Origin: Blastococcus sp. VKM Ac-2987
GTDB taxonomy: Bacteria > Actinomycetota > Actinomycetes > Mycobacteriales > Geodermatophilaceae
DNA length: 64,000 nucleotides
Assembly (NCBI RefSeq): GCF_026967805.1
Contig: NZ_JAPVBG010000002.1
Span: 1,066,238-1,130,237 of the forward strand
Reading direction: 5' to 3'
The position numbers were made by a program, and so were the translations under genes. The first letter of the stretch is position 1. Each line of letters starts with the position of its first letter. This document shows positions 45,212 through 55,786 of this stretch, piece by piece. The notes beneath the pieces are model-generated. The model had not been told where the DNA came from. It did no database searches and was given only the letters and a program-made list of their open reading frames with translations.

Positions 45212-46500
45212 ACCGACCCCTCAAGGTGGCGCTGCTCGGCTGCGGCACCGTCGGCAGCGCGGTGCTGCGCGCGCTGCAGGAGCAGGCCGACGACCTCGGC
45301 GCCCGGATCGGCCGCCCGGTGGAGGTGGCCGGCGTCGCCGTGCGCCGCCCGGCGCACCACCCCGACGTCCCGGCGGACCTGCTGACCACCGACGCCCACG
45401 GCCTGGTCACCCGCGAGGACGTCGACCTCGTCGTCGAGGTGATCGGCGGGATCGAGCCGGCGCGCTCGCTGATGCTGGCGGCGTTCGAGGCCGGCAAGTC
45501 GGTGGTGAGCGCCAACAAGGCGCTGCTGGCCGAGGACGGTGTCGCCCTCCACGCCGCGGCGGCGAAGGCCGGCGTGGACCTCTACTACGAGGCCGCGGTC
45601 GCCGGCGCGATCCCGATCCTGCGGCCGCTGCGCGAGTCGCTGGTGGGTGACCAGCTGTCCCGGATCGTGGGCATCGTCAACGGGACGACGAACTACATCC
45701 TGTCGCGCATGGCCGAGACCGGGGCCGGCTTCGGCGAGGCGCTGGCCGAGGCCACCGAGCTCGGGTACGCCGAGGCCGACCCGACCGCCGACGTCGACGG
45801 CTTCGACGCCGCCGCCAAGGCCGCGATCCTGGCGTCGCTGGCGTTCCACACCCCGGTGGCGGCGGTCGACGTGCACCGCGAGGGCATCTCCACGGTCACC
45901 GCCACCGATGTCGCCCGCGCCGCGGAGATCGGCTGCACGGTGAAGCTGCTGGCCATCTGCGAGCGGGTCGCCGGCGCGGACGGGGACTCCGTCGCCGTCC
46001 GCGTGCACCCGGCGATGATCCCGACCGCGCACCCGCTCGCCTCGGTGGGCGGGGCGTTCAACGCCGTCTTCGTCGAGGCCGAGGCGGCCGGCCAGCTGAT
46101 GTTCTACGGGCAGGGGGCCGGCGGCGAGCCGACCGCCAGCGCCGTCCTGGGCGACCTGGTCGCGATCGCCCGCAACCGGGTCACCGGCGGCCCCGGTCCC
46201 GGCGTCACCGGCTACGCCAACCTGGCGGTCCGGCCCATGGCCGAGACGCCGACGCGGTACCACGTCAGCCTCGACGTGGCCGACAAGCCCGGTGTGCTCG
46301 CCGCCGTCGCGCAGGAGTTCGCGCGGCACGAGGTGAGCATCTCCACCGTCCGACAGACCGGCCGCGGCGACGCCGCGACGCTGGTCATCGTGACCCACAG
46401 CGCCCCCGACGCGGCGCTGTCGGCCACCATTGCCGCGCTGCGGGAGATGCCCGCCGTCCGGGGGGTCACCAGCGTGCTGCGCGTGGAGGGGTTGTCATGA
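45208..46500 (+). CDS. hom: Homoserine dehydrogenase
   Basis: 430 residues from a GTG overlapping the lysA stop. [16 protein letters not shown] binds the dinucleotide, [10 protein letters not shown] and the catalytic Lys region of [21 protein letters not shown] follow. The C-terminal 80 residues form an ACT domain ([20 protein letters not shown]), the site of threonine feedback in this family. It reduces aspartate semialdehyde to homoserine. Its stop overlaps the thrC start (ATGA). Confidence 0.96.
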   Translation: MNRPLKVALLGCGTVGSAVLRALQEQADDLGARIGRPVEVAGVAVRRPAHHPDVPADLLTTDAHGLVTREDVDLVVEVIGGIEPARSLMLAAFEAGKSVVSANKALLAEDGVALHAAAAKAGVDLYYEAAVAGAIPILRPLRESLVGDQLSRIVGIVNGTTNYILSRMAETGAGFGEALAEATELGYAEADPTADVDGFDAAAKAAILASLAFHTPVAAVDVHREGISTVTATDVARAAEIGCTVKLLAICERVAGADGDSVAVRVHPAMIPTAHPLASVGGAFNAVFVEAEAAGQLMFYGQGAGGEPTASAVLGDLVAIARNRVTGGPGPGVTGYANLAVRPMAETPTRYHVSLDVADKPGVLAAVAQEFARHEVSISTVRQTGRGDAATLVIVTHSAPDAALSATIAALREMPAVRGVTSVLRVEGLS

Positions 46501-47570
46501 GCGTGTCCCCGGTCTGGCCGGGTCTCATCGAGGCGTACCGGGACCGGCTGCCGGTCACCGGCACCACGCCGGTGATCACGCTCCAGGAGGGCGCGACCCC
46601 GCTGGTGCCGGCGCGCGAGCTGTCCCGGCGCACCGGCTGCGACGTCTACCTCAAGGTCGAGGGCGCCAACCCCACCGGCTCCTTCAAGGACCGCGGGATG
46701 ACGATGGCCATCACCAAGGCCGTCGAGGAGGGCGCGCAGGCGGTCATCTGCGCCTCGACCGGCAACACCAGCGCCAGCGCCGCCGCCTACGCCGCCCGCG
46801 CGGGCGTCGTCTGCGCCGTCCTGGTGCCGACCGGCAAGATCGCGATGGGCAAGCTGGCCCAGGCGCTGGTGCACGGCGCCCGCCTGCTGCAGGTCGAGGG
46901 AAACTTCGACGACTGCCTGACGCTGGCCAGCAAGCTCGCGATCGACTACCCGGTGAGCCTGGTCAACAGCGTCAACCAGTACCGCATCGAGGGGCAGAAG
47001 ACCGCCTCGTTCGAGATCGTCGACGTGCTCGGCGACGCCCCCGACATCCACTGCCTGCCGGTGGGCAACGCCGGCAACATCACCGCCTACTGGCAGGGCT
47101 ACCGCGAGTACTGCGCCGACTCCGCGATGCCCGGCCCCGCCTCCCGCACCCCGAAGATGTGGGGTTTCCAGGCCGCGGGGGCCGCGCCCATCGTGACCGG
47201 GCAGGTGGTGGAGAACCCGAGCACGATCGCCACCGCCATCCGGATCGGCAACCCCGCCTCCTGGACCAAGGCGCTGGCCGCCCGCGACGAGTCCGGCGGG
47301 CGGATCGACGCCGTCACCGACCGCGCGATCCTGTCGGCGTACCGGCTGCTGGCCCGCAGCGAGGCCGTCTTCGTCGAGCCGGCGTCCGCGGCGTCGGTCG
47401 CCGGCCTGCTGCAGGTCGCCGCTGCCGGGGAGCTCGAGCCCGGCCAGCGGATCGTCTGCACGGTCACCGGCAACGGCCTCAAGGACCCGGAGTGGGCCAT
47501 CTCGGGCGCACCCGCGCCGGTGACCATCCCGGTCGACGCCGCCGCGGCCGCGGCGCAGCTGGGCCTGTAG
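46497..47570 (+). CDS. thrC: Threonine synthase
   Basis: 357 residues. The PLP Lys lies in [16 protein letters not shown], and [20 protein letters not shown] and [16 protein letters not shown] bind the cofactor phosphate. This is the short class II-type form common in Actinobacteria. It converts O-phosphohomoserine to threonine. It overlaps hom by 4 bases, and thrB begins on the base after its stop. Confidence 0.96.
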   Translation: MSVSPVWPGLIEAYRDRLPVTGTTPVITLQEGATPLVPARELSRRTGCDVYLKVEGANPTGSFKDRGMTMAITKAVEEGAQAVICASTGNTSASAAAYAARAGVVCAVLVPTGKIAMGKLAQALVHGARLLQVEGNFDDCLTLASKLAIDYPVSLVNSVNQYRIEGQKTASFEIVDVLGDAPDIHCLPVGNAGNITAYWQGYREYCADSAMPGPASRTPKMWGFQAAGAAPIVTGQVVENPSTIATAIRIGNPASWTKALAARDESGGRIDAVTDRAILSAYRLLARSEAVFVEPASAASVAGLLQVAAAGELEPGQRIVCTVTGNGLKDPEWAISGAPAPVTIPVDAAAAAAQLGL

Positions 47571-48524
47571 GTGTCCCGCTCCGACCCCGGCCGGGTCCGC
47601 GTCCTGGTGCCCGCCACCAGCGCGAACCTGGGCCCGGCCTTCGACTGCGCGGGGCTGGCCCTGGAGCAGCACGACGTCCTCGAGTTCGCGCTGCAGCCCG
47701 GTGGTCTGTCCGTCGAGGTGACCGGGGTGGGCGCCGGTGAGCTGCCCACCGACGAGTCGCACCTGGTGGTGCGGGCCTTCCGGGCCGCGTGCGCCGAGCT
47801 GGGCTGGACGCCGTCCGGGCTCCGGGTGGTGGCGGAGAACGCCATCCCGCAGGGCCGGGGGATGGGCTCGTCGGCCGCGGCCGTCGTCGCCGGGGTCATG
47901 GGCGCCTGGGCGCTGTGCCCGGACGTCGAGGCGATCGACCTCAACTCCGTCCTCCGGCTCACCACCGAGATGGAGGGCCACCCCGACAACGTCGCCGCCT
48001 GCCTGCTCGGGGGGCTCACGCTGTCCTGGACCGGCGACGGGGGAGTGGGTGCCGACAGCCTGGCCGTGCACGGCGACGTGCTGCCCGTCGTCCTGGTGCC
48101 CGAGGCGACCCTCTCCACCGAACGCGCCCGGTCGCTGCTGCCCGAGGTCGTGCCGCACGCCGACGCCGCCTTCAACGCCGGCCGGTCGGCCCTGCTGGTG
48201 CACGCGCTCACCTCGGGCAGCCTGCTGCTCGAGGCCACCGAGGACCGGCTGCACCAGCGTCAGCGGACCGCGGCCATGCCGGCGTCGCTCGCGCTGATCG
48301 AGCGGCTGCGCGCCGCCGGGCACGCGGCCGTCGTCTCGGGCGCGGGGCCGTCGGTCCTGGTGCTGGGCCGGCGCACGGTGCGCAGCGCGGACCGCGAGCC
48401 CGGGGCCGAGGAGATCGCGGACATCGCCGCGCTCGCGCCCGAGGGGTGGCGGGTGCTCCCGCTCGGCGTGGACGTGCGCGGTGCTCGGGTGCTCGCTGGC
48501 ACCGCTGGGGTATCGTCTCGATAA
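47571..48524 (+). CDS. thrB: Homoserine kinase
   Basis: 317 residues, GTG start directly after the thrC stop. GHMP kinase signature IPQGRGMGSSAAAVVAGVMG (ATP loop), N-terminal VPATSANLGPAFDCAGLAL and C-terminal SGAGPSVLVLGRR are intact. It phosphorylates homoserine for ThrC. The likely rho promoter lies inside its last codons. Confidence 0.95.
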   Translation: MSRSDPGRVRVLVPATSANLGPAFDCAGLALEQHDVLEFALQPGGLSVEVTGVGAGELPTDESHLVVRAFRAACAELGWTPSGLRVVAENAIPQGRGMGSSAAAVVAGVMGAWALCPDVEAIDLNSVLRLTTEMEGHPDNVAACLLGGLTLSWTGDGGVGADSLAVHGDVLPVVLVPEATLSTERARSLLPEVVPHADAAFNAGRSALLVHALTSGSLLLEATEDRLHQRQRTAAMPASLALIERLRAAGHAAVVSGAGPSVLVLGRRTVRSADREPGAEEIADIAALAPEGWRVLPLGVDVRGARVLAGTAGVSSR

Positions 48525-48772
48525 CGAGGAACACACTGGAGATCACCGGTGTTGTCCTGCCCGTGAGCTGCGACTAGGCTCACGGCGTAGCCGCCCACTC
48601 GGGCGAGCCTCGCGCGGGGCCGAAGCAGACGATCGATTCTCTTCGCCGCTCATCCGCCTCGCACCTCTCAACCCGTTCTCCAGTCGCGCACCCGCCTCCG
48701 GGCCGGTCCGCCGGGGACCGGGGCACCCCCTGCGCCGAGACGGCGCAGGTCACCGCAGGGAAGGACCTGTAC
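48511..48772 (+). promoter_or_regulatory. rho promoter and structured, C-rich leader
   Basis: TATCGT (48511-48516) is a plausible -10, giving a leader of about 250 bases with no credible ORF. It holds an 8-bp hairpin (48561-48568 with 48578-48585), a C-rich and G-poor stretch at 48635-48699 (about 33 C, 10 G by hand count) resembling a Rho-utilisation site, a 7-bp hairpin (48703-48709 with 48715-48721) and an 8-bp hairpin (48730-48737 with 48741-48748) ending 9 bases before the GGGAAGGA ribosome binding site. Rho represses its own gene in other bacteria by this kind of leader. Confidence 0.55.
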
Positions 48773-51007
48773 GTGAGCGAAACCACCGACCTCGGCGTGA
48801 CCGGCGCGCCCGACGACGCCGCCTCCGCCGAGGGCACTGCCGCTTCTGGGACGGCGGGCCGTCCCCGTCGCCGCGGCAACGGGCTGTCGGGCATGCTCCT
48901 GCCCGAGCTGCAGCGCCTCGCCGGCGAGCTGGGCATATCCGGCACCGGCCGGATGCGCAAGAGCGACCTGGTCGCCGCGATCTCCGCCCGCCAGGTGGGT
49001 GGCGACCCCGCCGAGAGCGCGTCCGCGCCGCCCGCGGCGAGCGGATCCACCGGCGGGGCCGACACCGCCCGCGGTGCCGCCGCCGAGTCCGCACCCCTCG
49101 AGGCCCCCGTCAGCGGCGGCGCGAACGGCGGACCCCTGACCGGCGAGGCGACGGCCGCGCCGGCCCGCACCCGCCGGTCGGCCAGCCGCCCGGCCGGATC
49201 GCCCGGCAGCGCGAACGGATCGGCCTCCGCCGAGGCGCCGGCGGCCACCTCCGCCCCGGCGGAGGCGCCGGCCGACCCGACGGCGCCCGCCGTCGCGGAG
49301 CCGCGCGAGGACGACCAGCGCGACGACGAGCAGCGTGACGGCGACCGCCCGCAGCGCAACCGTGACCGCAACCGCAACCGCGGTGACCGGGACGGCGGCC
49401 GGGAGGGCACCGACCGGACCGCCGGCCGGGACGGTGGCGACCGCACCGAGCGGGGCAACCGCGACGCCGGCGACCGGAACGCCAACCGCGACGAGCGCAA
49501 CGCCGGCCGCGACGCCAACCGGGACGGCGGGAACCGTGACGGCGGCGACCGGAACGCCAACCGCGACGCCAACCGTGACGGCGGCGACCGGAACGCCAAC
49601 CGCGACGCCGCCCGTGACGGCGGCAACCGCGACGGTGCCAACCGCGACGGCAACCGCGGCCCCGACCGCGACCGCAACGACCGGGGCGGGCGTCCGGACA
49701 ACCGGAACGACAACCGCACCGACCGGGGGAACGACCGGCCTGCCGAGGACGACGACGACGACTTCGAGGGTGGCCGCGGCCGCCGGGGCCGCCGGTACCG
49801 CGACCGCAACAAGCGCGGCAGCAACACCCGGGAGCGCTTCGACCAGGGCGAGCCGACCGTCAGCGAGGACGACGTCCTGCTGCCCGTCGCCGGCATCCTC
49901 GACGTGCTCGACAACTACGCGTTCGTCCGCACCTCCGGCTACCTGACCGGCCCCAACGACGTCTACGTCTCGCTGTCCCAGGTGCGCCGGTACGGCCTGC
50001 GCCGCGGCGACGCCATCACCGGCGCCGTCCGGCAGCCGCGCGAGGGCGAGCGCAAGGACAAGTACAACGCGCTGGTCCGGCTGGACACCGTGAACGGGCT
50101 GGACCCCGAGCAGGCCCGCAACCGGCCGGAGTTCACCAAGCTGACCCCGCTCTACCCACAGGACCGCCTGCGGCTGGAGACCGAGCCGCACCTGCTCACC
50201 ACGCGGGTCATCGACCTCGTCATGCCGATCGGCAAGGGGCAGCGCGCGCTGATCGTGTCGCCGCCCAAGGCCGGCAAGACGATGGTGCTGCAGTCGCTGG
50301 CCAACGCCATCACGACGAACAACCCCGAGTGCCACCTGATGGTCGTCCTCGTCGACGAGCGTCCGGAAGAGGTCACCGACATGCAGCGCTCGGTGAAGGG
50401 CGAGGTCATCGCCTCGACCTTCGACCGGCCGCCGGCGGACCACACCACGGTCGCCGAGCTCTCCATCGAGCGGGCCAAGCGCCTGGTCGAGATGGGCCAC
50501 GACGTCGTCGTCCTGCTGGACTCGATCACCCGCCTGGGTCGCGCCTACAACCTGGCGGCCCCCGCCAGCGGGCGCATCCTCTCCGGTGGTGTCGACTCCA
50601 CGGCGCTCTACCCGCCCAAGCGCTTCCTGGGTGCTGCCCGCAACATCGAGAACGGCGGGTCGCTGACCATCATCGCCTCGGCGCTGGTCGAGACCGGCTC
50701 CACGATGGACACGGTCATCTTCGAGGAGTTCAAGGGCACGGGTAACGCGGAGATCAAGCTCGACCGCCGGCTGGCGGACAAGCGGGTCTTCCCGGCCGTC
50801 GACGTCAACGCGTCGGGCACGCGCAAGGAGGAGATCCTCATGTCGCCCGACGAGCTGGCCATCGTCATCAAGCTGCGCCGGGTGCTCGCCGCGCTGGAGC
50901 CCCAGCAGGCGCTGGAACTGCTGCTCGACAAGCTGAAGAAGACCCGCAACAACGTCGAGTTCCTCATGCAGATCCAGAAGACGACGCTGGGTCCCGGGCA
51001 GGAGTAG
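48773..51007 (+). CDS. rho: Transcription termination factor Rho with disordered insert
   Basis: 744 residues, GTG start with GGGAAGGA upstream. Residues about 37-72 are the N-terminal helix bundle ([19 protein letters not shown]). Residues about 75-180 are Ala/Pro-rich. Residues about 180-345 are a highly charged insert of Asp, Arg, Asn and Gly in repeats (GDRNANRD). The RNA-binding cold-shock domain starts near 365 ([18 protein letters not shown]), and the ATPase has [12 protein letters not shown] (Walker A near 497) and [15 protein letters not shown]. It is far longer than E. coli Rho (419). Such inserts are typical of high-GC Actinobacteria and bind RNA. Confidence 0.96.
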   Translation: MSETTDLGVTGAPDDAASAEGTAASGTAGRPRRRGNGLSGMLLPELQRLAGELGISGTGRMRKSDLVAAISARQVGGDPAESASAPPAASGSTGGADTARGAAAESAPLEAPVSGGANGGPLTGEATAAPARTRRSASRPAGSPGSANGSASAEAPAATSAPAEAPADPTAPAVAEPREDDQRDDEQRDGDRPQRNRDRNRNRGDRDGGREGTDRTAGRDGGDRTERGNRDAGDRNANRDERNAGRDANRDGGNRDGGDRNANRDANRDGGDRNANRDAARDGGNRDGANRDGNRGPDRDRNDRGGRPDNRNDNRTDRGNDRPAEDDDDDFEGGRGRRGRRYRDRNKRGSNTRERFDQGEPTVSEDDVLLPVAGILDVLDNYAFVRTSGYLTGPNDVYVSLSQVRRYGLRRGDAITGAVRQPREGERKDKYNALVRLDTVNGLDPEQARNRPEFTKLTPLYPQDRLRLETEPHLLTTRVIDLVMPIGKGQRALIVSPPKAGKTMVLQSLANAITTNNPECHLMVVLVDERPEEVTDMQRSVKGEVIASTFDRPPADHTTVAELSIERAKRLVEMGHDVVVLLDSITRLGRAYNLAAPASGRILSGGVDSTALYPPKRFLGAARNIENGGSLTIIASALVETGSTMDTVIFEEFKGTGNAEIKLDRRLADKRVFPAVDVNASGTRKEEILMSPDELAIVIKLRRVLAALEPQQALELLLDKLKKTRNNVEFLMQIQKTTLGPGQE
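49535..49609 (+). repeat. 36-bp direct repeat inside rho
   Basis: Positions 49535-49570 and 49574-49609 are identical over 36 bases with a 39-base period, encoding [12 protein letters not shown] twice. Looser copies extend from about 49440 to 49690. Confidence 0.85.
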
Positions 51008-51143
51008 CCGGGGCCGCCCGCGGGCGGGGCACGGCGGTCAGGGATACTGGTCGACCGAGCCCCGCCCGCGGCGCGGAATACCTCCCGCCGCCCGGCGTTC
51101 CACCAAGCGAACCGCACAGACTTCTCGGAAGAGGCAACCCGGC

Positions 51144-51377
51144 ATGAAGCCCGACATCCACCCCACGTACCACGAGACCACCGTGACCTGTGGTTGCGGG
51201 AACACCTTCACCACCCGCAGCACGGCGCCCAGCGGTCAGCTGACCGTGGAGGTCTGCTCGGCCTGCCACCCCTTCTACACCGGCAAGCAGAAGATCCTCG
51301 ACACCGGCGGCCGCGTGGCCCGGTTCGAGAAGCGCTTCGGCAAGCGCAACGCCGGCGCGGCGGCCGACGCCAAGTAG
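51144..51377 (+). CDS. rpmE: Ribosomal protein bL31 (zinc-binding form)
   Basis: 77 residues: [20 protein letters not shown], with the Cys pair CGC and the later [13 protein letters not shown] completing the four-Cys zinc site (C+ paralogue). The basic end RFEKRFGKR contacts rRNA. It follows rho by 136 bases, as in most Actinobacteria, and is followed by a strong terminator. No Zur-type operator was identified. Confidence 0.97.
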   Translation: MKPDIHPTYHETTVTCGCGNTFTTRSTAPSGQLTVEVCSACHPFYTGKQKILDTGGRVARFEKRFGKRNAGAAADAK

Positions 51378-51384
51378 CACCCCC

Positions 51385-51424
51385 GACGGCGCCCGTCCCA
51401 CCTCGCGGTGGGGCGGGCGCCGTC
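51385..51424 (+). terminator. Terminator after rpmE
   Basis: An 18-bp stem (51385-51402 with 51407-51424, one G-U pair) and a TCGC tetraloop, 8 bases past the rpmE stop. Confidence 0.8.
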
Positions 51425-51469
51425 GTCATGTCCGGCCGGAAGTGCACCCGACGCCCCCAGGAGAGACCC

Positions 51470-52549
51470 ATGAGCAGCACCGAGACGTCGGCACCGGACC
51501 GGCTGGCCGGGCTGCTGGCGGAGCACGCGCGCCTGGAGCAGGAGCTGGCCGACCCGGCGGTGCACGCCGACCAGTCGCGGGCCCGGCGGATGGGCCGCCG
51601 GTACGCGCAGCTGGCGCCGCTGGTGGAGACCGCGCGCGGGCTGGACCAGGCCCGCGACGACCTCAGCGCCGCCCGGGAGCTGGCCGAGGAGGACGCGTCC
51701 TTCGCGGCGGAGGCCACCGCGCTGGAGCAGCGGATCGCCGAGCTGACCGACCGCCTGCGCGAGCAGCTGCTGCCCAAGGACCCCGACGACGACAAGGACG
51801 TCATCCTCGAGATCAAGGCGGGGGAGGGCGGTGCGGAGTCGGCGCTGTTCGCCGGCGACCTGCTGCGCATGTACCTGCGCTACGCCGAGCGCCGCGGCTG
51901 GGCGACCGAGGTGCTCGACGCCGTCGACGCCGAACTGGGCGGTTACAAGGACGTCGCGGTCGCGGTCAAGTCGCGCACCGACGAGGGCATCTGGTCCCGG
52001 CTGAAGTTCGAGGGCGGGGTGCACCGCGTCCAGCGGGTGCCCGCCACCGAGAGCCAGGGGCGCATCCACACCTCGGCCGCCGGCGTCCTGGTGCTCCCCG
52101 AGGCGGAGGAGGTCGACGTCACCGTCGACCCGAACGACCTGCGCATCGACGTCTTCCGGTCCTCCGGGCCGGGCGGGCAGAGCGTGAACACCACCGACTC
52201 CGCCGTGCGCATCACCCACCTGCCCAGCGGCATCGTGGTCAGCTCGCAGAACGAGAAGAGCCAGCTGCAGAACCGGGAGTCGGCGCTGCGGGTGCTCCGC
52301 TCCCGGCTGCTCGCCGCCGCCCGCGAGGAGGCCGCCGCGACCGCCAGCGACCAGCGGCGCAGCCAGGTGCGCACCGTCGACCGCAGCGAGCGGGTGCGCA
52401 CGTACAACTTCCCGGAGAACCGGATCTCCGACCACCGCGTCGGCTACAAGTCGCACAACCTCGACCAGGTGCTCGACGGCGACCTCGACGGGGTCATCGA
52501 CGCCCTGGTCGGCGCGCACACCGCCGAACTGCTGGCGGCCGGCTCCTGA
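51470..52549 (+). CDS. prfA: Peptide chain release factor 1
   Basis: 359 residues from the ATG at 51470, with CAGGAGA upstream. The peptidyl-tRNA hydrolysis motif is [17 protein letters not shown] (GGQ), [21 protein letters not shown] precedes it, and the stop-recognition region is [20 protein letters not shown]. It terminates translation at UAA and UAG. PrmC, encoded next, methylates the GGQ glutamine. Confidence 0.97.
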   Translation: MSSTETSAPDRLAGLLAEHARLEQELADPAVHADQSRARRMGRRYAQLAPLVETARGLDQARDDLSAARELAEEDASFAAEATALEQRIAELTDRLREQLLPKDPDDDKDVILEIKAGEGGAESALFAGDLLRMYLRYAERRGWATEVLDAVDAELGGYKDVAVAVKSRTDEGIWSRLKFEGGVHRVQRVPATESQGRIHTSAAGVLVLPEAEEVDVTVDPNDLRIDVFRSSGPGGQSVNTTDSAVRITHLPSGIVVSSQNEKSQLQNRESALRVLRSRLLAAAREEAAATASDQRRSQVRTVDRSERVRTYNFPENRISDHRVGYKSHNLDQVLDGDLDGVIDALVGAHTAELLAAGS

Positions 52550-53418
52550 CCGCCGCGCCCCTGACCTGCCGAGCGCTGCTCGCGGCGGCGGCCCGCCGCC
52601 TCACCGAGGCGGGCGTGGCGTCGCCCCGGGTCGACGCCGAGCTGCTGCTCGCCCACGTGCTGGGCGTCCCGCGCACCCGGTTGCTCACCCTCGACGACGT
52701 CGATGCCGGGGCCGCCGCGCGGTTCGAGACCCTGCTGGGGCAGCGGGCCGACCGCGTGCCGCTGCAGCACCTCACCGGCCGGGCGCCCTTCCGCTACCTC
52801 GAGCTGGCGGTCGGGCCCGGCGTCTTCGTGCCGCGGCCGGAGACCGAGCAGCTGGTGGGCTGGGCCCTGGAGCAGCTGGCCGGCGCCACCGGACCGGTCG
52901 TGGTCGATCTCGGGTCGGGCTCGGGCGCCATCGCGCTGTCGATCGCCCGGGAGCACCCCGGCGCCCGGGTGACGGCGGTCGAGCACGACCCGGGCGCGAT
53001 CGAGTGGACCCGGCACAACGCCCGCGACCGCGCCGCCGCGGGGGACACCCCCGTGGAGGTCCTCGCCGGGGACATGACCGATCCGGAGCTGCTGCGCGTG
53101 CTCGACGGCCGGGTGGACCTGGTCGTGAGCAACCCGCCCTACGTGCCCGACGGCGCGCGGGTGCCCAGGGAGGTCGCCGACCACGACCCGCCGCTGGCGC
53201 TGTGGGGCGGACCCGACGGGCTCGACGTCGTCCGCGGCCTGCTGGGCACCGCCGCCCGGCTGCTCCGGCCCGGCGGCGGGCTGGGCATCGAGCACGCCGA
53301 CCAGCAGGGCGGCTCGCTGCCGGCGCTGGTCCGTGCGCACGGCGGGTTCACCGAGGTGGACGACCACCCGGACCTCGCGGGCCGGCCCCGGTACACCACC
53401 GCCCGCCGCGCCGGCTGA
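52546..53418 (+). CDS. prmC: Release factor glutamine methyltransferase, apparent CTG start
   Basis: 290 residues if read from the CTG at 52546, which overlaps the prfA stop (CTGA). The N-terminal helical domain ([30 protein letters not shown]) recognises the release factor. The SAM fold has [17 protein letters not shown] and the catalytic VVSNPPYVP. No ATG, GTG or TTG lies in frame before GTG at 52615, which would delete the first 23 residues, including the first helix. The CTGA overlap mirrors the ATGA/GTGA junctions elsewhere here, so CTG initiation is the best reading. Confidence 0.88.
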   Translation: MTAAPLTCRALLAAAARRLTEAGVASPRVDAELLLAHVLGVPRTRLLTLDDVDAGAAARFETLLGQRADRVPLQHLTGRAPFRYLELAVGPGVFVPRPETEQLVGWALEQLAGATGPVVVDLGSGSGAIALSIAREHPGARVTAVEHDPGAIEWTRHNARDRAAAGDTPVEVLAGDMTDPELLRVLDGRVDLVVSNPPYVPDGARVPREVADHDPPLALWGGPDGLDVVRGLLGTAARLLRPGGGLGIEHADQQGGSLPALVRAHGGFTEVDDHPDLAGRPRYTTARRAG

Positions 53419-53441
53419 GGTCTGCGGAAGACTGCTGCCCC

Positions 53442-54083
53442 GTGGCCGAGTTCTACGACTGCTCCGATCCCGAGGTCCGCGCGACCGCACTGCAGGCCGC
53501 CGCGGACGCGATCACCCGCGGCGAGCTGGTGCTGCTGCCCACCGACACCGTCTACGGCGTCGCCGCCGACGCGTTCACCCCCGCGGCGGTCGCCCGCCTG
53601 CTGGCCGCCAAGAACCGGGGCCGGGCCATGCCCGTGCCGGTGCTGATCGGCGAGGCGTCGACGCTGGCCGGGCTGGTCGTCCGGACGCCGGAGGTCGCGA
53701 CCCGGCTCGCCCAGGAGTTCTGGCCCGGCGGGCTGACGCTCGTCCTGGAGCACGCGCCGTCGCTGGCCTGGGACCTCGGCGACGCCGAGGGGACGGTGGC
53801 CGTCCGGCTGCCCGGCGACGAGCTCACCCGGGACCTGCTGCGCCGCACCGGACCCCTGGCGGTGTCCAGCGCGAACCGGTCCGGGCGGCCGGCGGCCACC
53901 TCGGCGCAGCAGGCCGACATGCAGCTCGGCGCGCACGCCGCCGTCGTCCTGGACGACGGGCCGCGGACCAGCTCGGCGGCGAGCACGATCGTCGACTGCA
54001 CCGGTCCGGCCCCGCGGGTGCTCCGCGTCGGTGCGATCCCCGTCGACCGCCTCCAGCAGGTCGTCCCCGAGCTCACCGACTAG
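53442..54083 (+). CDS. Threonylcarbamoyl-AMP synthase, Sua5/YrdC/YwlC family
   Basis: 213 residues from the GTG at 53442. [47 protein letters not shown] and [19 protein letters not shown] are the YrdC-domain motifs. It makes threonylcarbamoyl-AMP from threonine, bicarbonate and ATP for the t6A modification of ANN-decoding tRNAs. The C-terminal Sua5 domain is absent, as in short bacterial forms. Its place after prmC is conserved in Actinobacteria. Confidence 0.93.
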   Translation: MAEFYDCSDPEVRATALQAAADAITRGELVLLPTDTVYGVAADAFTPAAVARLLAAKNRGRAMPVPVLIGEASTLAGLVVRTPEVATRLAQEFWPGGLTLVLEHAPSLAWDLGDAEGTVAVRLPGDELTRDLLRRTGPLAVSSANRSGRPAATSAQQADMQLGAHAAVVLDDGPRTSSAASTIVDCTGPAPRVLRVGAIPVDRLQQVVPELTD

Positions 54084-54216
54084 GTCGGCCCGCAAGCCGG
54101 GCTCGGCGAGGAGCGTCGGACGCCCGGCACCCGGTGGCACGACGTCCGAGGAGCGCGGCCCGGAGGATGCGGTGGAAGGGCGGGCGCGACCGACGGTGGT
54201 CCGACGTCCGAGGAGC

Positions 54217-54288
54217 GGGGCCCGGAGGGTCCCCGACGAGGGCGTGGACGCGCTCGTCGCAGGCCGGGCGGCACGTGGTCGCGGTGCG
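54217..54288 (+). repeat. 72-bp direct repeat, copy 1
   Basis: Identical over 72 bases to 54311-54382 (period 94). Each copy contains an inverted GACGAG/CTCGTC pair that can form a small hairpin. Related 27-base segments begin at 54141 and 54203. Confidence 0.9.
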
Positions 54289-54310
54289 CGTGGTTCGACG
54301 TCGTCGGAGG

Positions 54311-54382
54311 GGGGCCCGGAGGGTCCCCGACGAGGGCGTGGACGCGCTCGTCGCAGGCCGGGCGGCACGTGGTCGCGGTGCG
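54311..54382 (+). repeat. 72-bp direct repeat, copy 2
   Basis: Second perfect copy; it ends about 20 bases before the candidate -10 region of glyA. Confidence 0.9.
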
Positions 54383-54478
54383 GTCCGGGAGGACCGCAGT
54401 GTCATAGTTAGACGACCGCCGCGCCGCCCGAGCCCGGGCATCGCGGGCGCCCGCACCGACTTCTGGAGTGCGCCTGAG

Positions 54479-55783
54479 ATGAGCACCCCCTACTGGGGCC
54501 CGGACTTCGACGCCCTGGCCGCCTTCGACCCCGACATCGCCGACGTGGTCACCGGTGAGCTGGACCGGCTGCGCGGGGGGCTGCAGCTGATCGCCAGCGA
54601 GAACTTCACCAGCCCCGCCGTCCTGGCCGCCCTGGGCAGCACGCTGTCGAACAAGTACGCCGAGGGCTACCCCGGCCGGCGCTACTACGGCGGCTGCGAG
54701 GTCGTCGACCGCGCCGAGGAGATCGGCATCGAGCGCGCCAAGGAACTCTTCGGCGCCGAGCACGCCAACCTCCAGCCACACTCGGGGGCCAACGCGAACC
54801 TGGCCGCGTACGGCGCCTTCCTCCAGCCGGGCGACACCCTGCTCGCCATGGCGCTGCCGCACGGTGGTCACCTGACCCACGGCGCGAAGGTCTCCTTCTC
54901 CGGCAAGTGGTTCAACGCCGTGCAGTACGGCGTGGACCCGCAGACCGAGCACATCGACTACGACCAGGTGCGCGACCTCGCCCGCGAGCACCGGCCGAAG
55001 ATGATCATCTGCGGCGGCTCGGCCATCCCGCGGCTGATCGACTTCCCGCTGTTCCGCGAGATCGCCGACGAGGTCGGCGCGATCCTCATGGTCGACGCCG
55101 CGCACTTCATCGGCCTGGTCGCCGGCAAGGCGATCCCCAGCCCGGTGCCCTACGCCGACGTCGTCACCTTCACCACGCACAAGGTGCTGCGCGGCCCCCG
55201 GGGCGGCGCCATCGTCTGCAAGGCCGAGCACGCCAAGGCCATCGACAAGGCCGCCTTCCCGATGATGCAGGGCGGCCCGCTGATGCACGCCGTCGCCGCG
55301 AAGGCGGTGAACTTCAAGGAGTGCCTGCAGCCCGGGTACCAGGCCTACGCCCGCCAGGTCATCGCCAACGCGCAGGCGCTGACCGAAGGCCTCGCGGCCG
55401 AGGGGCTCCGGCCGGTGGCCGGCGGCACCGACACCCACCTGGCGCTGCTGGACCTGCAGGAGACCGGCGTGACCGGTGCCGACGCCGAGGCCCGGTGCGG
55501 CGCCGCGGGCATCGTGCTGAACAAGAACGCGATCCCGTTCGACCCGCAGCCGGCCTCGGTCGCCTCGGGGATCCGGGTGGGCAGCCCCGCGGTCACCACC
55601 CAGGGCATGACGGAGCCGGAGATGAAGTCCATCGCCTCGCTCATCGGTGCCGCCATCCGCGACGCCGACGGCAGCCGGACGGCCGAGGTCGCCGCGGGTG
55701 TCCGCGAGCTGGTCGGCACCCACCCTGCCTATCCCGACCCGACCCGACCGACTGCGTCCCCCGAGCCGGCGAAGACCGTCTGA
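54479..55783 (+). CDS. glyA: Serine hydroxymethyltransferase
   Basis: 434 residues from the ATG at 54479. The PLP Lys lies in [16 protein letters not shown], and [32 protein letters not shown] and [13 protein letters not shown] are SHMT motifs. It interconverts serine and glycine with tetrahydrofolate in the cytoplasm. It lies between the Sua5 gene and wecA, an arrangement also seen in other actinomycetes. Four bases separate its stop from wecA. Confidence 0.96.
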   Translation: MSTPYWGPDFDALAAFDPDIADVVTGELDRLRGGLQLIASENFTSPAVLAALGSTLSNKYAEGYPGRRYYGGCEVVDRAEEIGIERAKELFGAEHANLQPHSGANANLAAYGAFLQPGDTLLAMALPHGGHLTHGAKVSFSGKWFNAVQYGVDPQTEHIDYDQVRDLAREHRPKMIICGGSAIPRLIDFPLFREIADEVGAILMVDAAHFIGLVAGKAIPSPVPYADVVTFTTHKVLRGPRGGAIVCKAEHAKAIDKAAFPMMQGGPLMHAVAAKAVNFKECLQPGYQAYARQVIANAQALTEGLAAEGLRPVAGGTDTHLALLDLQETGVTGADAEARCGAAGIVLNKNAIPFDPQPASVASGIRVGSPAVTTQGMTEPEMKSIASLIGAAIRDADGSRTAEVAAGVRELVGTHPAYPDPTRPTASPEPAKTV

Positions 55784-55786
55784 GCC

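Larger units (their letters stand above)
54084..54478 (+). other. 395-bp gene-free region with direct repeats upstream of glyA
   Basis: No credible coding frame. It holds a 72-bp perfect direct repeat plus shorter related copies (54141-54382) and, after them, a candidate glyA promoter (CATAGT near 54403-54408) with a leader of about 60 bases and GGAG before the glyA ATG. I see no glycine riboswitch pattern. Confidence 0.7.

Noticed and set aside
49310-49810. Frameshift or assembly artefact in rho
   Set aside because: The frame stays open, the charged composition is consistent throughout, and the RNA-binding and ATPase domains resume in frame.
51008-51143. Terminator or riboswitch between rho and rpmE
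   Set aside because: There are GC-rich palindromic stretches but no stem with a sensible loop that stands out from background.
54141-54382. CRISPR-like array
   Set aside because: Only two full 72-bp repeats with a 22-bp gap, no further units and no cas genes in the window.
54084-54478. Glycine riboswitch upstream of glyA
   Set aside because: No tandem-aptamer pattern or conserved core could be seen; the region is dominated by direct repeats.
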